Origin: Alteromonas portus
GTDB lineage: Bacteria; Pseudomonadota; Gammaproteobacteria; Enterobacterales; Alteromonadaceae
NCBI RefSeq assembly: GCF_005117025.1
Contig: NZ_SWCO01000012.1
Coordinates: forward strand, 124,001 to 188,000
DNA length: 64,000 nucleotides
Direction: 5' to 3'
Shown here one piece after another: positions 61,390 to 64,000 of this stretch. A program made the translations under genes and the position numbers. Positions within the stretch are counted from its first letter, which is position 1. Every line of letters begins with the position of its first letter. The notes under the pieces were generated by a model. The model had not been told where the DNA came from and searched no databases. It worked only from the letters and a program-made list of their open reading frames with translations.

Positions 61390-61932
61390 TTATAGTTTGC
61401 GCTTTCTGAAAGAAGTAAGCGCGAGCAAAATTAGCATCGCAGTGGCAAAAGAAGCAGGTTCGTTCACTTGTGTTGAGCCATTTGTAGACTCGACAGTTTT
61501 AACCAGTTGAAACAAGCCACCTGCGCAGCGGTCACCATTTTCAAAAAACACACACGAGTCTGATGCTCCTAGCCCGGCTAAACCTGAACTAATAGTGAAT
61601 TCGTATGGAACGCTTGAGTCTTCAATAAATAGTTGAAAACCTTCACCGCTTTCATCACCAAACACACCATTTTCTAAATCAACTATCGCAAAGTCAGCAA
61701 TATGGTCTTCTAAAATATTATAAGTCGTCCCATTGAACTCTAGCTGAAAGAAAAATGATAACCACGTGCTCATATCGAATTGGGTTTCGTTTTCATCAAA
61801 GGTGATTTGCCCAATTAAACTGGTTTGGTCAGCTTCGTCACCTAACACTAATCGTGTGAAATCATAGGTGATTACGCCGGCGAAAGAAGGCGCAGAAAAC
61901 AGAACGAACACAGCGGCAATTAATGACTTCAT
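61390..61932 (-). CDS. Secreted PEP-CTERM-like sorted protein
   Basis: 180 residues from the ATG at 61932, which begins a signal peptide (MKSLIAAVFVLFSAPSFA); a further upstream frame to 62046 has no signal. The body is beta-rich with an acidic surface (ITFDENETQFDMSTWLSFF) and two cysteines at about 145 and 152. The C-terminus is a variant sorting signal: VNEPASFATAMLILLALTSFRKRKL, that is E-P-A, a hydrophobic helix and a basic tail. This is the PEP-CTERM pattern recognised by exosortases. No exosortase gene is in the window. AAAGG precedes the start. It carries the palindrome shared with the two subtilisins. Confidence 0.78.
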   Translation of the reverse strand: MKSLIAAVFVLFSAPSFAGVITYDFTRLVLGDEADQTSLIGQITFDENETQFDMSTWLSFFFQLEFNGTTYNILEDHIADFAIVDLENGVFGDESGEGFQLFIEDSSVPYEFTISSGLAGLGASDSCVFFENGDRCAGGLFQLVKTVESTNGSTQVNEPASFATAMLILLALTSFRKRKL

Positions 61933-61990
61933 AGCAAATCTACCTTTACGAGTTTGTAGGCTCAGTATCAAACCAACTGCACTAAGAGCA

Positions 61991-62010
61991 AATAGGGAGT
62001 TCCCCCTACA
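61991..62010. promoter_or_regulatory. Palindrome upstream of the PEP-CTERM-like gene
   Basis: On the minus strand TAGGGGGAACTCCCTA (61993-62008), the same 16-bp length and arms as the site before the first subtilisin, about 68 bp before the start of this gene. It lies just left of the DUF1566 gene's stop codon. Confidence 0.55.
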
Positions 62011-62026
62011 TGGCCTCAAATGCTCA

Positions 62027-62755
62027 TTAATTTTTAAAATAGGCAATGCTTTGCTTTTTACCTAGTAATACACTTTGATGCGGCGAAAGGGGTAGCGCTT
62101 GTTTATCCGCAACCAGCATTACGTGAGCGGCATTTCTAAAAGGTAGAACTCGACTTTTTCCATGTTTGAAACTGACAGCGACCGCCCCTTGCTTCAAATG
62201 CGTGAGTGCTGACGGGTTAATTCTACTACTGTGCGTTTGCGACCAATAATCACCTTTTTGAACATGTGGAAAAAACGCATGTTGAATGAAAAGCCCCCCC
62301 GCTTTTGTTGGCGTTTGTACTAGTGCTATCAGCTCTTCTGCGTAAGGTAAGCGCCAGTTAGAAATGTTACATGCCTTTCGCTTAATCGCTTGCTGCTGAA
62401 CATGACTTGTATCGCACCCAGTCTCGTTGTAATTACATGTGCCACGTTCTTTTACACCTACACTGTGTTCCTTGTTGAACCAACTGTAGCTCCAATAACT
62501 GTCAAAAGGAGATTCATCGTCTCTTCCCACCAACCACACAATGTCTAACTCGCGATCATAAACACAGTGCCAAGGGCCTTTATCGTTCGAAATGGCATAG
62601 CCTTGCTCATTGAGTTTTACAAAGCGATATTCCTTGTCTTCACTCGCTGTCACTATACTGGGAACGCTTTGAAAAATACGATAAAGCGTTCCTAATTGCG
62701 TGCTGACTAAAGTGATCATGCTAAGCACCAAGAATCTTTTTAAAAAAGAGAACAT
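62027..62755 (-). CDS. DUF1566-domain protein
   Basis: 242 residues from the ATG at 62755 (MFSFLKRFLVLSMITLVSTQ, a signal or anchor sequence) with AAAGG 7 bp upstream. The C-terminal part has the DUF1566 (Lcl-like) signature: CNISNWRLPYAEELIALVQ, then FPHVQKGDYWSQT and FKHGKSRVLPFRNAAHVMLV. Cysteines around residues 65-130 may form disulphides. The role of the domain is unknown; related proteins sit in surface or adhesin contexts. It begins 10 bp after the upstream cytochrome-like gene's stop, so the two probably share an operon. Confidence 0.8.
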   Translation of the reverse strand: MFSFLKRFLVLSMITLVSTQLGTLYRIFQSVPSIVTASEDKEYRFVKLNEQGYAISNDKGPWHCVYDRELDIVWLVGRDDESPFDSYWSYSWFNKEHSVGVKERGTCNYNETGCDTSHVQQQAIKRKACNISNWRLPYAEELIALVQTPTKAGGLFIQHAFFPHVQKGDYWSQTHSSRINPSALTHLKQGAVAVSFKHGKSRVLPFRNAAHVMLVADKQALPLSPHQSVLLGKKQSIAYFKN

Positions 62756-62765
62756 CGCTTTACCT

Positions 62766-64000
62766 TTACAATTCATAGCTAAGCTGCAAGGGCTTAACGT
62801 GACGGGTGTGAGAGACCTGAGCATGATCAAAAGCACTTACCCACAGGCAAACGCCTTCGTTCAAATCGATATCTGTTTGTTCTGACGCGCTTTTCTTACG
62901 AACAATTTCAAGGTTCCAGTATCCGTTTGAATATCGTCCATGAGCGCGCACATCTGCGCGGCCACCTTCAAGTTGATTTGAGCGGTACAATACAGACTTA
63001 ATTACACTCCCCACCGGAAAATTATCTAATTCGGGAGAATAGGCTTTGTAATCAAACCAACTAGCGTAACCTCGGGCATTGCTGGAAGGATATGCAGGAA
63101 GACGCTTTGGCGTTACGCTATCATGGGAATACCAATTCCAGTTCAAGACATAACTTCCTCCCATATCTTTGTCTTGTTGATAGCCTGCCGTATATCTTGC
63201 AGCACCAACGACTGGAGGGACGGGCTTGCTAATGTAACTGTCGTCAGCCAAGTACATAGAATTGGTTCTTACTGCTTTCCACTGCCACAAATCGACCACG
63301 CCGTCAGCAGTGAAGTGATAACCTTTCTTGTGACTATTTTTAGGTAAATCGTAACGAGGCTGACTGCCTAAATGTGCTGTAGCGGCGGCAGCTATGCTGC
63401 AACTTTTTGAAAACAGTAGCGCCAATTTATCTTCGTAATACTCCTTCTCATCGAAACGTTCAAAGCCATGACTCTTCACATGCCAACCGTCCTCATCTCT
63501 GACCAAAGGCAAATGAAGTAAACTTTCTGAGGGATCTTGCCAACGGATAAAGAAGTACGTTTCGGTGGTATTGTGCAAGGTTTTAAGCGTGATCTGTGAC
63601 GTGCCCTCATAGAAATTTGCACCTGCAAAAGTATTGACGGTAACAGGTTTCGCCTTTTGCCAAGTAAGTTCATTGTCTTTACCATCAATTTTGATAAACA
63701 CGTCATCGGCTATTACATGCGATTGCAGAGTTTCAGGGGTTGATAATGTGATCAGGTAAAGGCTACTGCTTGCTAGAAAAAATGTGCCAAGATAAAAGTA
63801 ACTTCGCTTGTACGTTAAAGGTTCAAAGATAACGTGAACAAGATATTTCACCGGCTTTTGAAAATAGTAGCGCAAAGGGTGAAGAGCGATAAAAACGAGA
63901 ATACCCAAGGCGCTATAATAGTGAATAAAGCGCACCACAAAATGGGTGAACTCGAAAAAAAATTGCCCCACTCCGGTCACTACAGAAATACAAATAAGTA
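62766..64000 (-). CDS. Cytochrome b561-like / ethylbenzene-dehydrogenase-related haem protein (partial, N-terminus beyond window)
   Basis: The frame stays open to the right edge, so the N-terminus lies outside; a GTG at 63980 is inside the frame and not a credible start. The membrane part has several helices. Histidines in VRFIHYYSALGILVFIALH are spaced 13 residues apart, as axial haem ligands in b-type cytochromes. After a helix near SYFYLGTFFLASSSLYLI, a periplasmic region of about 300 residues follows, similar to the haem-binding EB_dh domain of ethylbenzene dehydrogenase gamma subunits (VIADDVFIKIDGKDNELTW, ETYFFIRWQDPSESLLHLP). Probably an electron-transfer protein. It is followed after 10 bp by the DUF1566 gene. 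Confidence 0.78.
   Translation of the reverse strand, partial: LICISVVTGVGQFFFEFTHFVVRFIHYYSALGILVFIALHPLRYYFQKPVKYLVHVIFEPLTYKRSYFYLGTFFLASSSLYLITLSTPETLQSHVIADDVFIKIDGKDNELTWQKAKPVTVNTFAGANFYEGTSQITLKTLHNTTETYFFIRWQDPSESLLHLPLVRDEDGWHVKSHGFERFDEKEYYEDKLALLFSKSCSIAAAATAHLGSQPRYDLPKNSHKKGYHFTADGVVDLWQWKAVRTNSMYLADDSYISKPVPPVVGAARYTAGYQQDKDMGGSYVLNWNWYSHDSVTPKRLPAYPSSNARGYASWFDYKAYSPELDNFPVGSVIKSVLYRSNQLEGGRADVRAHGRYSNGYWNLEIVRKKSASEQTDIDLNEGVCLWVSAFDHAQVSHTRHVKPLQLSYEL

Noticed and set aside
61213..61395. 60-codon rightward open frame rich in lysine between the second subtilisin and the PEP-CTERM-like gene
   Set aside because: It runs straight through a palindromic operator and a clear leftward terminator hairpin, and has no credible ribosome-binding site or family.

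Overview
The window comes from a marine gammaproteobacterium, most likely Alteromonas or a close relative (Alteromonadaceae). The reasons are a sodium-pumping NADH:quinone reductase operon, FabV enoyl reductase, two large TonB-dependent receptors, the CrbS/CrbR acetate-switch genes beside acs, RimK/RimB, subtilisin exoproteases and a PEP-CTERM-type protein, all at moderate GC. It reads as chromosomal sequence. I see no rRNA, tRNA, CRISPR array, insertion sequence, integrase or phage gene. Both edges cut through genes (nqrB at the left, a cytochrome b561/ethylbenzene-dehydrogenase-like fusion at the right).

Layout. 1-12.7 kb is mostly core metabolism: nqrBA, fabV, fklB, ppc, katG, mdh and argR. 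Between katG and mdh lies a small accessory island: a bacteriocin-like double-glycine-type precursor interrupted by an in-frame stop, followed by a two-helix membrane protein that could be its immunity protein. 13-25 kb holds two TonB-dependent receptors, a DJ-1/PfpI protein, an unfamiliar pair (periplasmic binding-like protein plus membrane protein with a possible winged-helix-like tail), udk-nupC and a 2-oxoglutarate/Fe(II) oxygenase. One palindrome, TGACCA-N2-TGGTCA, precedes both a receptor and the oxygenase. 25-29 kb has a TPR/transglutaminase-like lipoprotein, a fasciclin protein, a MAPEG protein and a response-regulator diguanylate cyclase.

28.8-45.7 kb is dominated by acetate metabolism: DUF4212 subunit, Na+/solute symporter, a cNMP/CBS/DUF294 protein and a DEDDh exonuclease in one leftward operon; the hybrid sensor kinase CrbS divergent from it; then CrbR, acetyl-CoA synthetase and a DcaP-like porin. 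A nearly identical 21-bp element with a GAC-N4-GTC core lies in the crbS/symporter and acs/porin intergenic regions, so the regulon can be read from the sequence. Inside this stretch sits a rimK - M14-type hydrolase - rimB operon preceded by two tandem 26-bp repeats.

45.7-64 kb holds a Na+/Pi symporter, an aldo-keto reductase, an HBM-type sensor without an output domain, and what I consider the most novel locus. This is a Ser/Thr kinase-TPR protein, a soluble histidine kinase and a NarL-type response regulator in overlapping order, preceded by an FHA-GAF protein and bracketed by two paralogous secreted subtilisins with SLH-like tails. A shared palindrome of the form TAGGG-N6-CCCTA lies upstream of both proteases and of a PEP-CTERM-like protein, suggesting a phospho-signalling cassette that controls secreted proteolysis and surface proteins.
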